This document shows, piece by piece, positions 47,566-58,089 of a stretch of 64,000 nucleotides of DNA; within the stretch, counting starts at the first letter, position 1; every line of letters starts with the position of its first letter. Under the pieces are notes generated by a model. The model did no database searches. It was not told where the DNA came from and worked only from the letters and a program-made list of their open reading frames with translations. Origin of the DNA: Gracilaria domingensis (Eukaryota; Rhodophyta; Florideophyceae; Gracilariales; Gracilariaceae); assembly GCA_022539475.1 (NCBI GenBank), contig VCMS01000028.1, forward strand, positions 154,534-218,533, read 5' to 3'. Made by a program: the position numbers and the translations under genes.

Positions 47566-47730
47566 GTCGTGGAACCGCCTTCGGTTCCACGATCGTACCC
47601 GCCGACACTACGGCCACGACCGCCCTAGCACAAGGTCGATCGTGGCCACATGCCTGAGCACCTCACGTTGATCTCTAAGCGCGTGTGGTTCACCAGGTGC
47701 GGACGTGTTCGTCCTGTGACGAACACGTCC
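47566..47730. repeat. Cluster of strong hairpins
   Basis: Hairpin 1: TCGTGGAACC/GGTTCCACGA (47567-47592, 10-bp stem, 6-nt loop). Hairpin 2: GGACGTGTTCGTC/GACGAACACGTCC (47701-47730, exact 13-bp stem, CTGT loop). Between them, GGTCGTGG at 47565 and CCACGACC at 47614 also pair. The stems resemble remains of a foldback or MITE-like element or a structured RNA. Confidence 0.75.
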
Positions 47731-49390
47731 GCCATTTGCTATAATTCCAGAAACTAATTTCGCCTTGCCCTGACGGCTGTTTCGTCACAATAGGCAACAT
47801 GCAGTAGCTACAGGATGCCCGCCGTGACTAAACGAACACCGTCTTTTTTTGTATCTCTGATGCTCCGTGCGTCAGGTTCGGGGGGGGGGGGCGCAGTGAG
47901 TCGAACTTGTTATGGCAAGTGGCAGTTTGGCATTTGCGCACGGTCGAACCGACAGTCAGCAGGGTGTTCTGACCGCAGAACCGGGCGCCCTGACAAGTAG
48001 AGTCGTATCAAAAGTCTATCTGCTCGGCCGTGGAACATGATGCCCACAACGGCGCGTTGCCTTGCCTCATGGAGCGAGACACGAGACCTAAAAAGCTTGT
48101 GAGCGGTCCTAGCTTGAACTCAAGGTAGATGCTCCTGCTCTTATCGGAGGAGGCCTTTTTATACAGGTTGAGGTGTTTCATGCGGCAGTGGAAGGGTTAA
48201 CCCATACAAGGCACGTTGCGCAAGGCTATCTCTTGAGACTCGAGAAACCGAAGAGGTCTCACCTCGGTGAGTAGGAGGGTAGAACCAAGCCGATTCCGTA
48301 GTTTTTCCATCATTTGGACGCAGAAGGTACGCGCTGTGACATGAAATAGATCAATGATGGCTCTATTGAAAGCTCTCGAAAACTCGGGTTTGACTGTTGT
48401 GATTAGACCCCGGTGGACCAGGTGAGCTAACGTCTACAGTCGCCAGCACATAAGTTGTGGAAGAGTTTCCGCTACACGACGGGTTTGCCACCGTGTTCCC
48501 TAGAGCGTGCTTCGCACCGCGACGCGGTGAGCCAGCCTCTTGGCGGCACGGAGCGCGTAGTCGAATTGGACATCACCGCCAATCGCGCTTGCGCAGCCGG
48601 TCCAGCGCGCGTCGTGCCGGGCATTGGAGACAGCTGATGGACCAATGGCACGCGCTGTTGGCGCAGTATTCCCACACCGCGCCCATTTGGGGCTTTGGGG
48701 CGCGAAAATGCGCTTGATTTAAAGCTCTTTGAGTGGACGATGGACGTGGCTAACCCCGCGACGGCATGTGCAAGGAGTGCACTCGGGACAGCTGCCACGG
48801 CGCTTTTGCGCTACAGGTATTTGGTCACGCCGACGCGCTGGACTCCAGGTGCTGGAGGGTGCATCGGCCGTGACGCGCCCGCGACGAGGCTTTCTTGCGC
48901 ACGCTTTTATTAGCAGCGCGGTGCGTGGCGTGCTTTTATCGCTCTTCGGAAGCACTGGAAAGCCGCCTTGCGAAGGATCCGTTCGTGGCGCATGCGCTCC
49001 CAGCCAGGAGCCGTGGTGGCGACTCCCCTCGACGACGGTGCCTCCAGAACGGGAGAGCCACAACGATGGCCGCCCCACGGCCATATGCCCCCTCCCCTTG
49101 AGCATCAAAGCTTGACGAGCGGCAGTTGTCCGCTTTACCGCGCTCACTAACAGCGTCCGCTACCCCTTCCGCTCTCCTTTCATGGCTCTACGACAGTCCC
49201 CCCAGTACATGGTGTAGCCCACCACTGCCGTCAAGCACCCACACCAGCACTGAGCATTCGTGCAGCCACTGGCGACTGGCGTCTATCAGACCCCCGCTAC
49301 GGCGCTTCAGTGACGACTGTAGGTGGTCCGTTTACTCCTCACAGCCAGCACACAACCAAACAAGCAAATCTGTACTACAAAACATGCTCA
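47731..49390. other. Gene-free stretch, 1.7 kb
   Basis: No gene, tRNA or repeat family could be supported. A G11 run lies at 47880-47890. Parts (48450-49100) are GC-rich with several short open frames on both strands, none of which resembles a protein I know. It is a candidate place for an unrecognised RNA or a decayed element. Confidence 0.5.
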
Positions 49391-50740
49391 CTATTTCTCT
49401 TCGGATTCCTTCCACTTGTCAACCGCCGCGATGAACTCTGCGCACGCATCGCGCGTAGCGAATCTTAACAGATAACACTTGGACGTTCGTTGGTCATACC
49501 CTTGGAATCGAATCGAACGCTCGGTCGCTCTATCAAGCTTCACATGCGTGTGCAGTGGAGTGTTCAATATGACCCTCAACACGCCTTCAGAACGCATAAG
49601 TAGTCTGACCCTCTTGTTTCCCTTGTGTTGATTCATTTTCAGAGCACCCACTCCACACTCCCTCCAGCGCATCTTGTCCGATTCACCTTCCAAACTATAC
49701 AACTTTGTGCGCGTACGGAACAAGGTTTCTTCGTCCTCCTCGCCAGACGTAACAGGCTGCTCCTTGAACTCATGAGATTGTGCGTTTGAAGAAGGAGAAG
49801 CCGCCCCGCCCGAGTTGAACTTGAAAGAACCGTCCACCTTTGCTGCAGTTGCAAACGACTTGATGCTGTCTGAAGCACTACTACCAAAGATGATGGCCGG
49901 CTTCGACCCCAGTTTTGTGAATGGTTTGGCACCATTAACAGCCTCGCTGACGTTCAACGAAGCAGGTTTCGAATCAGTGGCGGCAGCAGTCGCCTTTACA
50001 TCCGCGTCTTTTTCAGCGATGTTGTCCGGTTGTGACTTTGCGGCGTCAGTGCCATTCTGCGCGACCGGCTTACTTTCGGCGTGGTCGGGCTTCTGATCGT
50101 CTGATTTGGACGTCTGTCCGTCGACGGCTTGCTCCGTAAGCGCTGGTTGTGACGCACTCGCTGTCGACACCGGTGGTGCGGCAGTTGAAACAGACTTGTC
50201 ACCGGGATCTTTATCGGCACTGTGGCCCTCCTCGCGCTGCGGCTTTTCATCTTTTTTCAAGTCAGCTTCACCTTGAGCACTGTGTGGCGTTTCTGCTGTC
50301 GGTGCGGGTGACTTGTGTTCAGCGGTGGATGGCTTTTCGACGGGGGCGCTCTCCGCAGACGTCTTCTGCTTCTTGGGTTGCGGTGGCGCGGCGTCGTCAG
50401 GCTTTGGCTGTTGCTCACCTGTGGGTGCACTATCAGCGATGTCCGGCGTCTTTGCAGCGGCGGCGTCTTCCACCTTATCGCCTGGCGCGGGCTCAGATGC
50501 AGGCTGCGCGGCTGTGCTGACGGAAGGTTTCGGAAGCTGCAGTGATGCAAAAGGGTTTGGTTTCGCGGCAGCGGCCGAAGGAGGCTGAGTCGGGGCGGTT
50601 CGACGCACCTTCAAGATGCGGCGTTTCGCTAGCACATCCGGCGCGGCTCGCTCGAAGTGAGCGGGGTTTTCGGCGGCGGTCTCGTCGGTGGCGGCCTCCA
50701 CGTCGTCGCGCGTGAGCTGCTTCTCCGCGGCTCGCTTCAT
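49391..50740 (-). CDS. NUP50: NUP50/Nup2-like nucleoporin with Ran-binding domain
   Basis: 449 residues from the ATG at 50740. The N-terminus MKRAAEKQLT with a following basic patch (KRRILKVRR) is the NUP50-type importin-alpha binding segment. The middle (about 60-320) is a long disordered Ala/Lys/Pro/Ser region with scattered phenylalanines (NPFAS, IIFGSS) but few true FG repeats. A C-terminal RanBD1 domain covers about 325-445: LFRTRTKLYSLEGESDKMRW, RECGVGALKMNQHKGNKRVR, LLMRSEGVLRVILN and a closing helix. NUP50 docks on the nuclear basket and releases import cargo with Ran-GTP. The length is close to vertebrate NUP50. The tRNA-Ala starts 240 bp upstream on the other strand. Confidence 0.85.
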   Translation of the reverse strand: MKRAAEKQLTRDDVEAATDETAAENPAHFERAAPDVLAKRRILKVRRTAPTQPPSAAAAKPNPFASLQLPKPSVSTAAQPASEPAPGDKVEDAAAAKTPDIADSAPTGEQQPKPDDAAPPQPKKQKTSAESAPVEKPSTAEHKSPAPTAETPHSAQGEADLKKDEKPQREEGHSADKDPGDKSVSTAAPPVSTASASQPALTEQAVDGQTSKSDDQKPDHAESKPVAQNGTDAAKSQPDNIAEKDADVKATAAATDSKPASLNVSEAVNGAKPFTKLGSKPAIIFGSSASDSIKSFATAAKVDGSFKFNSGGAASPSSNAQSHEFKEQPVTSGEEDEETLFRTRTKLYSLEGESDKMRWRECGVGALKMNQHKGNKRVRLLMRSEGVLRVILNTPLHTHVKLDRATERSIRFQGYDQRTSKCYLLRFATRDACAEFIAAVDKWKESEEK

Positions 50741-50981
50741 TGGGGGGTGGGATGATGCTCGGCGATGGCGCGAATGGGGTCGAGAAATATGCGTGGGCTT
50801 GGGGTTTGGCGGTTTCGGTTGGGGGTGAAGCCGGGGGGGCGACGGAAGCGCGGCGATTTTTTGACGCGGTCCGTGTGCGCCGCTTGTCGTTTTCGCTTGC
50901 ATCCGAATGCAAAGACGGCGTGCCGGCGTCGCAGATTACAATAAAACCGACTAACCAGCCTCAAATTTGCAGCGTCTGACC

Positions 50982-51068
50982 GGGCCTGTAGCTCAATTGG
51001 TAGAGTGCTCGTTTCGCATTAGCGTCAGAATGTACGAGAGGTACCGGGATCGAAGCCCGGCAGGTCCA
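50982..51068 (+). tRNA. tRNA-Ala (CGC) with a 14-nt intron
   Basis: 87 nt. Removing 51019-51032 (TTAGCGTCAGAATG) gives exactly the sequence of the tRNA-Ala at 38313-38385, including the G3-U70 pair. The intron sits at the canonical position after nucleotide 37; the junction is ambiguous by one T. The anticodon is 51015-51017 (CGC), and the intron contains GCG, which could pair with it as in canonical pre-tRNA folds. T4 and T5 runs at 51080-51083 and 51092-51096 end transcription. Confidence 0.97.
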
Positions 51069-51079
51069 GCGCGCGTCGC

Positions 51080-51096
51080 TTTTGATCTTTCTTTTT
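51080..51096 (+). terminator. RNA polymerase III terminators of tRNA-Ala
   Basis: TTTT (51080-51083) and a backup TTTTT (51092-51096). Confidence 0.75.
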
Positions 51097-51347
51097 GACG
51101 CGCTGCGGCCGCGCGCCGCAATTGCGAACACGCAGCAGTAATTGACCCAAATAGGCGCTGCCACAGCCACAGCGGCGGAGCGCTGGCACTTGAGGTGCTG
51201 TGCACGTCCTCACCGCACCACATGCGTTGCTGCAGCTGACACAAAGCGAAAGCCCCGTGGCGGGCTCCTCCTCGCCTGTCCGCCTCCCCCGCACGTCGCC
51301 GCGCTCCACCCACCCCCCCCCACACCGTTCGCGCCAATGCGCGCAAA
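51097..51347. promoter_or_regulatory. Upstream region of the BIG gene
   Basis: 251 bases, C-rich near the start (CCACCCCCCCC at 51308-51320). No TATA box. Confidence 0.4.
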
Positions 51348-54300
51348 ATGTCCCCCTCGCCGCAAACCCTCCCTCAGCTGCCGCCGCCTCCACAGCCGCC
51401 CCTCGATGATGTGGCTGCACCAGTTGTTCACGGCATCGAAACGCCTGTAGAAACTACCCCGCCTTCCAGCCCCATGCAGCTCTCTCCTACCGCCGAGCAC
51501 TTGCTGCCTGTTCGACCTGGCGACCTTGCTGCTTTTGCACAGCTCTTTGCTCGCTTTCATCTCCGCGTGGAGAAGGCTGCCGCTGGCAGGAAACATCGAC
51601 CGCTGAGAGATGCCTTTGACGCCGCCGCCGCAGAGATCGCTTCTTACCCGGATAAGATCCACCCCAGTGCGGTTTCCGAGCTTGTTGTCGACGCATTGAG
51701 ACATGGCTGCGAGTCAAGAAAGACTGCTATTGTAGACGGCTGTCTGGACTGCATTCACCGGCTCTTCGAATATGGTCATCTTGGCGCCACCACCGACGCC
51801 ACTCATATTCGCCTTGACGCACGCCCCGGTGCGTTGGACGAGGTTGTCGCCATGGTCTGTGCCTGTTTGGAAGTCAAGGATGAGGATGTGTACTTGCGAA
51901 TGGTACAGACCTTGCTCACTGCCGCCACCCGAACCAGCACCGGTCTGCATCAGGGAACTTTGCTGGCCGCCGTGCGTACTATATACAACATCTTTCTAAA
52001 TGCCCGCACGCCCGGAACCAGGACTACCGCGCGCGTGTCGCTCACGCAAGTGCTCAATCTTGTGTTCGGCAGAATGGAAGCCGAGACTGCCGCTGATGTG
52101 TCTGTGCTTTCTTCCATCACCAACGATCGACATGCGTTAGATGTGCCCAACGCAACCGAGGAAGGCGATACCCATTTTGCAAGCATCTTGCAAAAGGATG
52201 CCTACCTGTTGTTCAGAGCGTTGTGCAAGCTTTCTGCGAAGGAAGTCGTGGATAATAATTCGTCAGACGCTGTTTCCTTGCGCTCAAAGTTGCTTTCTCT
52301 TGAGCTTATCCGCAATCTTATTACCAACAGTGGTCCTGCCTTTCGCGGCGGAGAGCGCTTCATCTATGCGTTGCGTCATTATCTAACTCCCTCACTGCTG
52401 GTCAACTGCATGTGGAACTCTGTGGAGGTTATGGATATCTCGTTTGATATCTTCGAGATTTTGCTTCGGAAAGACACATTAAGACCGCTGCTAAAAACAG
52501 AAATCAGTGCTCTCTTCGACACTGTTGTCTTCCGTTTCCTCGAATCTCCCACGGCTGGTTCCATGCGCAAGCGTCGAGCAGTGACACTTCTTAATCGTTT
52601 GTCTTCTGATAGACAGACCATGGCTGATTTGTTTCTCAACTACGATTGCGACATGGAGTCACCAAAGGTCTTTGAGCGAATGTGCAACGTTGTGTCCACT
52701 GCCGCTCAAAACAAATCCGAGCCTGATGCGCCTCCGAACGGTACGCAGCAGACCACAGCAGCCCAGCCAGATGTTCATTTGATGGCGCTTACTTCTGTCA
52801 CACAGATTGTCAGATCTCTTAGAGAATGGTCAAAGCCAATTGAAGAATCCAAGACTTATAACAAGGATCTCAGTTCTGATTCGGTACCATCAGAGTCACA
52901 AAGTGAGCTAACTGACGACGAAGCTCTTCAGAAAGGCGATACTGACAGTAACGCGACCTCGAGCAATGAGAAAATTGAGGAAGGGCAGTCAACGGATGAG
53001 ATCAAGAAGTTGTCACCTTTGCGTTTGAACAGGTCAACGTCGCGCGCCGCAGTCGTTGGTGTGATTTCCGAAGGGAACGACAGGGACACGACGCGCTTTG
53101 AAGAGACGCTCAAAGCGAAACGAGACACCGCACATGGTATCACACTGTTCAACAACAAACCGAAGCGGGGCATCGAGTATCTTGTCAAGAACGGCCGCCT
53201 AAAGCATGAACCGAAAGCAGTGGCGCAATTCCTCCACAAGTCCGAAAACCTTGATGCCACCATGATCGGTGAGTATCTCGGTGATTCGGGTAGCTTTAGC
53301 CTCAGTGTCATGCATGCGTATACCGACATGCATGAGTTTGCCGATATGACATTTGACAATGCGCTTCGAATGCATCTTAGCGGCTTTCGGCTACCTGGCG
53401 AAGCGCAGAAGATTGATCGTATCATGGAAAAGTTCGCGTCGCGGTACTGCGAGTGTAACCCGACAATTTTTGCCAATGCTGATGCAGCATATGTTCTGGC
53501 GTACTCTACCATCATGTTGCACACAGACGCTCACAATGACACTATCAAGAACAAGATGACCAAGGAAGACTTTATTAGGAACAATCGGGGTATCAACGAT
53601 GGGGGTGATCTTGACCCCAAGTTTTTGGGGAACCTGTACGATCGCATTACTACTACAGAAATTCGTCTTACTTCTAACAAAAAGGATTCCACCGGTGGAA
53701 ATTCCAAGGCTCTAAATGCCGCTGCCAATGCCATGGACGCTTCGCAAAGAGCAAAACAGTTCGAAGAAGAAAGTGAAAGGCTCATGGCTCAGAACAAAGT
53801 GCTATTCGCGAAGAATCGACGTCCCGCAAAAGATTATACCTACTATACTGCTACAAATGTTCATCTCGCAAGGTTGATGTTCGAGACTGCATGGTATCCG
53901 GTGCTGGCTGCGATTTCTTTAAACCTTGAAGAAGCGCCCCCGGCCGACACGAGCACGATAACGTTGTGTCTGGACTGCTTCCGAAATGGAATTGCGATTG
54001 CGTCGACTTTCAGCATAGGGACATCAAAGAATGCGTTTGTGTCTTCCCTTGCAAAGTTCACGCACTTGCATAGCATATCCGAAATGCGACCAAAGAATGT
54101 CGAATGTATCCGAATGATTTTGGCGATTGCCGCTCTTGAAGGGAATAACCTTGGTGAACAATGGGTCCCTATCGTGAGAGCTATATCGCAGTTGGAGCAA
54201 GTGCGGGCAGTAGCGAGTGGTAACCCGAACAAGTTTATTCTTCAGAAGGAGCCGCTGAAAGGAGTAACGAACACTGCGGTAAACGACCGTAATGGAACTC

Positions 54301-56945
54301 TGAGTGCACGAAAGTCAACAGGAACAATAACAGTAGAACCCAGGGGAGATACGCTAGACAAGGTTCAGGGTCCTACTCTTAATGGGAGAAGGAGTTCTGG
54401 TACGCGACCGAGCTTGTCAGATGGAAACATACAAAGGTCTGGCAGTGCATCCCAACGTATTGACCCAACGGCGGCCTCAATGGCATCCACGATCGCGGAG
54501 CATGAAATCGAACGGATCTTTTCTAATTCGTCAAAGTTGTCGCCTAATGGAGTTACCGACTTTTGCGCTGCTCTATGCACGGTTGCCCTCGAAGAGTTAA
54601 GTGAGAGTCCAGGACCCCGAATATTCTGCGTGCAGAAGATCGTAGAAATGGCGTACTACAATATGGAATCTCGCACTCGTCTGGAGTGGGGACGAATATG
54701 GGAGCAGATGGGTCGGTTTTTCGCGTCAGCAATGTGTCATTTGAACCGTACTGTCGCCTTGTACGCCATTGATGCGCTTCGGCAGCTGTCGTCAAAGTTC
54801 CTCGAGAAGGATGAGCTTTCTAACTTTTCATTTCAGAGATCTTTTCTCAAGCCTTTCGAGACGTGCTTTAGCAAGTCTAAGATTGTTCAGATTCGCGAGT
54901 TCGTCCTTAGCTGTGTTTCTCAACTAGTCCATGCTCGGGCTCACAATATCAAGTCTGGATGGAGGTCAGTGTTCGGGGTTTTGGCGTTGGCAGCAGATGA
55001 TAAGGTTGATAACATCATGAAGACTGGCTGGGAAATCGTGGATTCCGTTGCTCGGAAGTACGTTGGTAGTATTGATGAGGTTTATGTAGATGCCATCACT
55101 GGAATAACTGCCTACACACGCACTACGATTGCCACTGACGTCCCCATCGCAGCTATTAATTTGCTGAGTGGACCATGCGCCACGTCGTTGGCAGAAGGAA
55201 AGGCCTTGTCTACCTTGCGAGTTCAACGCACGACACGCGAACCCAGCGGAGAAGAGGCTAAAGATAACGAAATATGGTTCACCGCAGACACTGAAGCACA
55301 CATTGGGAGTTGGTTCCCGATTCTAACTGGTCTTGCAGCCGCACTGCAGGATGAGCGCGCGCAAGTGCGCTCAGCAGCGAGTGCGGCTTTGTTCAGAGTT
55401 CTTGAAAGCCATGGTGGGCATTTCTCACCGAGCCTTTGGGTTCTCATCTTTCGCGGAGTATTGTCGCCCGTCTTTGATGATGTAAGATACTTGTCTTCGA
55501 GCAATGACAGGATAGAAGGGGCAGCTATCGAAGAATGGGCTACCACAACCGGGTCGGTGTCAATGAAGTCTCTCGTTGACGTTTTTGTACAACATATATC
55601 TGTAACAAGAAAACTGCTGCAGGATCTGCTGGATATCATTCGCAGATGGGTTTTGCAAGAAACGGAAATTATTGCTCGCGAAGGAATGTTTGTGTTAGAT
55701 CGCTTGTTGAGGGCCGTCGGTCCGTCTCTCACATGTGAAGATTGGGAAATTGTTGTGAAGCATGTATATTCGCTCTTTGTAGATACCATACCTCATGAAA
55801 TTCTTGGACCAGGCAATTCTTCTCCAATATCCGAGAGGTCTTTCGATTCAAAGGAGCTTAACGGTGTCATGAGCCACGCTTCCAGTGAGGGAGAACCAGA
55901 ATTAGTTTCAAATGGAAGATTGGATGAAGAAAGCTCCTCCGAAAAGAACGACACAACGGGAAATACTGATGATAAGATAGAATCGCGAGTTGATGGGGAG
56001 GACAACGAGCCCAAACGGGTTCGATTCAAGGTAGTTCGTGCGAAATGTGTTGTTCAGTTGCAGCTGATTCAACTGGCTCAAGAATTGGTAGTGTGCTTCT
56101 ATAAGGGGTTGTCAACCTCAAACGTTTTGTGTCTGGGAGAGTCACTTTCTGTGAGCTACCTCTTCGCCCACAATTTCAACGCCAACATAGATCTACGTTT
56201 TACTCTTTGGAGAACCGGATTCATGAACCAAGTTCCGAATCTGCTCATGCAGGAAACCAAGGGACTGATGGCTTACCTACGGTTACTTTTCTGGCTTTAC
56301 TTAGACCCAGGGAGGACAGAGGGCAAGGAAGAGACAGAAAAGAAGGTAATGACTCTCTGCGAAGGTGTTCTACGTAATTACATCAACGCGTGTGAAGAAT
56401 CTCAACTGAACGCAGAGTCAGAAGAGCGTCGGGAAGTAACCGCGTTTTCAGCGGTGATTTGTTTCATTGTGAATGGAATGATGCAAATGTCTTATGAACA
56501 GTTTGAGAAACATCTTCCGAGCCTATACTCTATTCTTCTTGACTTGCTTGATGGAGCAGATGACAATGAAGTGCGAAACTGTGTTACGAGACTGTTCCGT
56601 GCCCGAATTGCGCCAACATCACGGGGAGCAGGCAGTAGTTCGAATGAAACAGGGCATAGTCACTCGCTTCTCGTTGCGCATCCTCAGCTGCCCGGTGAAA
56701 TGAGGGAAAGAGTTGTTCGTACGAAGGTTGGAGTTGACATTGGGCCGAATGTGAGTGATGAAATCTGCAAGGCATTGCGCAAAGTTGGTGGAGTTGACAA
56801 CGTGGTACCGATTTCTTCAGATAAGAGCGACTCGTTCAAAGTTGTTTGTGCGGCACCTGATGAGATGCTCATAGCCGGGGTAATGGGAGTGTCTGCTGTT
56901 AGGGCAGCTTTTGTTGAACCACCAGATAGCACATTACTTGACTGA
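51348..56945 (+). CDS. BIG/SEC7-type guanine nucleotide exchange factor for Arf
   Basis: 1865 residues, one uninterrupted frame of 5.6 kb. It activates Arf GTPases at the trans-Golgi network and recruits coats. The N-terminal DCB and HUS domains span about 50-480. The Sec7 domain is at about 590-780: FNNKPKRGIEYLVKNGRL (opening), then LDATMIGEYLGD, and the catalytic loop FRLPGEAQKIDRIMEKF with the glutamate finger near 685, then YSTIMLHTDAHND (Asn-binding segment of brefeldin contact) and MTKEDFIRNNRGIN. HDS helical repeats make up the rest; residues 990-1040 and 1510-1560 are disordered inserts. The order is that of BIG1/2 and Sec7p. Codon use is moderate GC, unlike the very GC-rich 5' halves of nearby genes. 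Confidence 0.96.
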   Translation: MSPSPQTLPQLPPPPQPPLDDVAAPVVHGIETPVETTPPSSPMQLSPTAEHLLPVRPGDLAAFAQLFARFHLRVEKAAAGRKHRPLRDAFDAAAAEIASYPDKIHPSAVSELVVDALRHGCESRKTAIVDGCLDCIHRLFEYGHLGATTDATHIRLDARPGALDEVVAMVCACLEVKDEDVYLRMVQTLLTAATRTSTGLHQGTLLAAVRTIYNIFLNARTPGTRTTARVSLTQVLNLVFGRMEAETAADVSVLSSITNDRHALDVPNATEEGDTHFASILQKDAYLLFRALCKLSAKEVVDNNSSDAVSLRSKLLSLELIRNLITNSGPAFRGGERFIYALRHYLTPSLLVNCMWNSVEVMDISFDIFEILLRKDTLRPLLKTEISALFDTVVFRFLESPTAGSMRKRRAVTLLNRLSSDRQTMADLFLNYDCDMESPKVFERMCNVVSTAAQNKSEPDAPPNGTQQTTAAQPDVHLMALTSVTQIVRSLREWSKPIEESKTYNKDLSSDSVPSESQSELTDDEALQKGDTDSNATSSNEKIEEGQSTDEIKKLSPLRLNRSTSRAAVVGVISEGNDRDTTRFEETLKAKRDTAHGITLFNNKPKRGIEYLVKNGRLKHEPKAVAQFLHKSENLDATMIGEYLGDSGSFSLSVMHAYTDMHEFADMTFDNALRMHLSGFRLPGEAQKIDRIMEKFASRYCECNPTIFANADAAYVLAYSTIMLHTDAHNDTIKNKMTKEDFIRNNRGINDGGDLDPKFLGNLYDRITTTEIRLTSNKKDSTGGNSKALNAAANAMDASQRAKQFEEESERLMAQNKVLFAKNRRPAKDYTYYTATNVHLARLMFETAWYPVLAAISLNLEEAPPADTSTITLCLDCFRNGIAIASTFSIGTSKNAFVSSLAKFTHLHSISEMRPKNVECIRMILAIAALEGNNLGEQWVPIVRAISQLEQVRAVASGNPNKFILQKEPLKGVTNTAVNDRNGTLSARKSTGTITVEPRGDTLDKVQGPTLNGRRSSGTRPSLSDGNIQRSGSASQRIDPTAASMASTIAEHEIERIFSNSSKLSPNGVTDFCAALCTVALEELSESPGPRIFCVQKIVEMAYYNMESRTRLEWGRIWEQMGRFFASAMCHLNRTVALYAIDALRQLSSKFLEKDELSNFSFQRSFLKPFETCFSKSKIVQIREFVLSCVSQLVHARAHNIKSGWRSVFGVLALAADDKVDNIMKTGWEIVDSVARKYVGSIDEVYVDAITGITAYTRTTIATDVPIAAINLLSGPCATSLAEGKALSTLRVQRTTREPSGEEAKDNEIWFTADTEAHIGSWFPILTGLAAALQDERAQVRSAASAALFRVLESHGGHFSPSLWVLIFRGVLSPVFDDVRYLSSSNDRIEGAAIEEWATTTGSVSMKSLVDVFVQHISVTRKLLQDLLDIIRRWVLQETEIIAREGMFVLDRLLRAVGPSLTCEDWEIVVKHVYSLFVDTIPHEILGPGNSSPISERSFDSKELNGVMSHASSEGEPELVSNGRLDEESSSEKNDTTGNTDDKIESRVDGEDNEPKRVRFKVVRAKCVVQLQLIQLAQELVVCFYKGLSTSNVLCLGESLSVSYLFAHNFNANIDLRFTLWRTGFMNQVPNLLMQETKGLMAYLRLLFWLYLDPGRTEGKEETEKKVMTLCEGVLRNYINACEESQLNAESEERREVTAFSAVICFIVNGMMQMSYEQFEKHLPSLYSILLDLLDGADDNEVRNCVTRLFRARIAPTSRGAGSSSNETGHSHSLLVAHPQLPGEMRERVVRTKVGVDIGPNVSDEICKALRKVGGVDNVVPISSDKSDSFKVVCAAPDEMLIAGVMGVSAVRAAFVEPPDSTLLD

Positions 56946-56967
56946 ACTGAATTAAACAGTGACGTAG

Positions 56968-57546
56968 TTAGGTACATTTATCCCTTCGCATCTGGACGCC
57001 GACCCGAATAACTGAACTAGAGGTAATGTCAAAAACGATGCATTCAAGGCTGCTAGTGCTTTGTGGTAAGGATAACTTTAGTATGGCTCCTATGGCAAGC
57101 TGTACCCGTGCTCTACCCTCGCTGCCGGCTGTACAAAAGCAGAAGATATTCGCAGACGCGAGAAGCAGCCCACTCTTTGAACTGTTTCTCTTCTGGTTTC
57201 TCACGTAACTTTCTTTACCCAGTCCTACCGTTTCGAGTTTCCAAGCGGCCGCTTCAAGACGTAAATCCTCATTGAGCAGAAGTTTCGTCTTTTGAAAGGA
57301 TTCACTCTTTCGGCAAAAAACGCTCTGGTTTAGACTCTCAACTTCAGAAATCCAGCAGTTTGAAGCCCGTGTTACATCCATCTGCTTGTATTTCTCTTGC
57401 CCGGAGATAGTCAAAGAAGCAAGAGAAGGCGCTTCTCCTGTACTGACCTCAACACGTGAAGATTGATCTTTTTGGAACACAGCACCATCACGCGATGTGA
57501 GCACACACTCACCGCCATCGCCGTTCGACGCCCACAGCGGTTGCAT
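56968..57546 (-). CDS. Unknown frame of unit B, counterpart of 17591-18235
   Basis: 192 codons, the same protein as in unit A with about ten replacements in 175 shared residues, several of them radical. The final codons lie outside the repeat. No motif. Confidence 0.3.
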   Translation of the reverse strand: MQPLWASNGDGGECVLTSRDGAVFQKDQSSRVEVSTGEAPSLASLTISGQEKYKQMDVTRASNCWISEVESLNQSVFCRKSESFQKTKLLLNEDLRLEAAAWKLETVGLGKESYVRNQKRNSSKSGLLLASANIFCFCTAGSEGRARVQLAIGAILKLSLPQSTSSLECIVFDITSSSVIRVGVQMRRDKCT

Positions 57547-57588
57547 TTCATCTTCTTCTGCTAAAACGTTTCCGTCATTTGAACGCTG

Positions 57589-58089
57589 TCATATTCCGCC
57601 TCGCACGCAAACAGAGCTCGACTTGTGCAAAAGTTGACAAATCTCCTGTGGATTGCACAAGCGACCAAACATCTTCGTCACTTTCGCTGTGTGGAGAGCG
57701 TTCACGAGCTTGCCCTTTATGCGTCTTCTTGATTCCCCGGGACCAGTTGCGTTTTTGCGTATCACATGATTGTACACTGCATCTTCGGGTCGAGCATAAG
57801 CTTCCAGAATTCTTCTCGCATATGTACATGTATCATCTCCTTCATCCGTTTTGTCCGATCGCATATAAATGCGTACAAGGGTTCTGAAGAAAGCTTTTCT
57901 CTCACGTGCTTCCTTGGCTCTGCGAGCTGCGATATCCAGGATGAGGTTGGTCCGATTCTCGTCATTTGCACATCGGAAACAAGAAAACGATTCTACACAC
58001 GCTTGGTTTCGTAGAGCGTACCCAAGTCCCATAGACTTTTGCGCCATCCGTGGTCTACATTTCTTCGTTGAATGCAATACTCCAAACAA
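57589..58089 (-). CDS. Downstream frame of unit B, counterpart of 16859-17548
   Basis: 166 codons including SFSCFRCANDENRTN and the RRILEAYARPEDAVYNHVIR helix, nearly unchanged from unit A. The possible TFIIS-central-like reading is as uncertain here as there. Probably an exon of the F-box gene. Confidence 0.35.
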   Translation of the reverse strand: MFGVLHSTKKCRPRMAQKSMGLGYALRNQACVESFSCFRCANDENRTNLILDIAARRAKEARERKAFFRTLVRIYMRSDKTDEGDDTCTYARRILEAYARPEDAVYNHVIRKNATGPGESRRRIKGKLVNALHTAKVTKMFGRLCNPQEICQLLHKSSSVCVRGGI

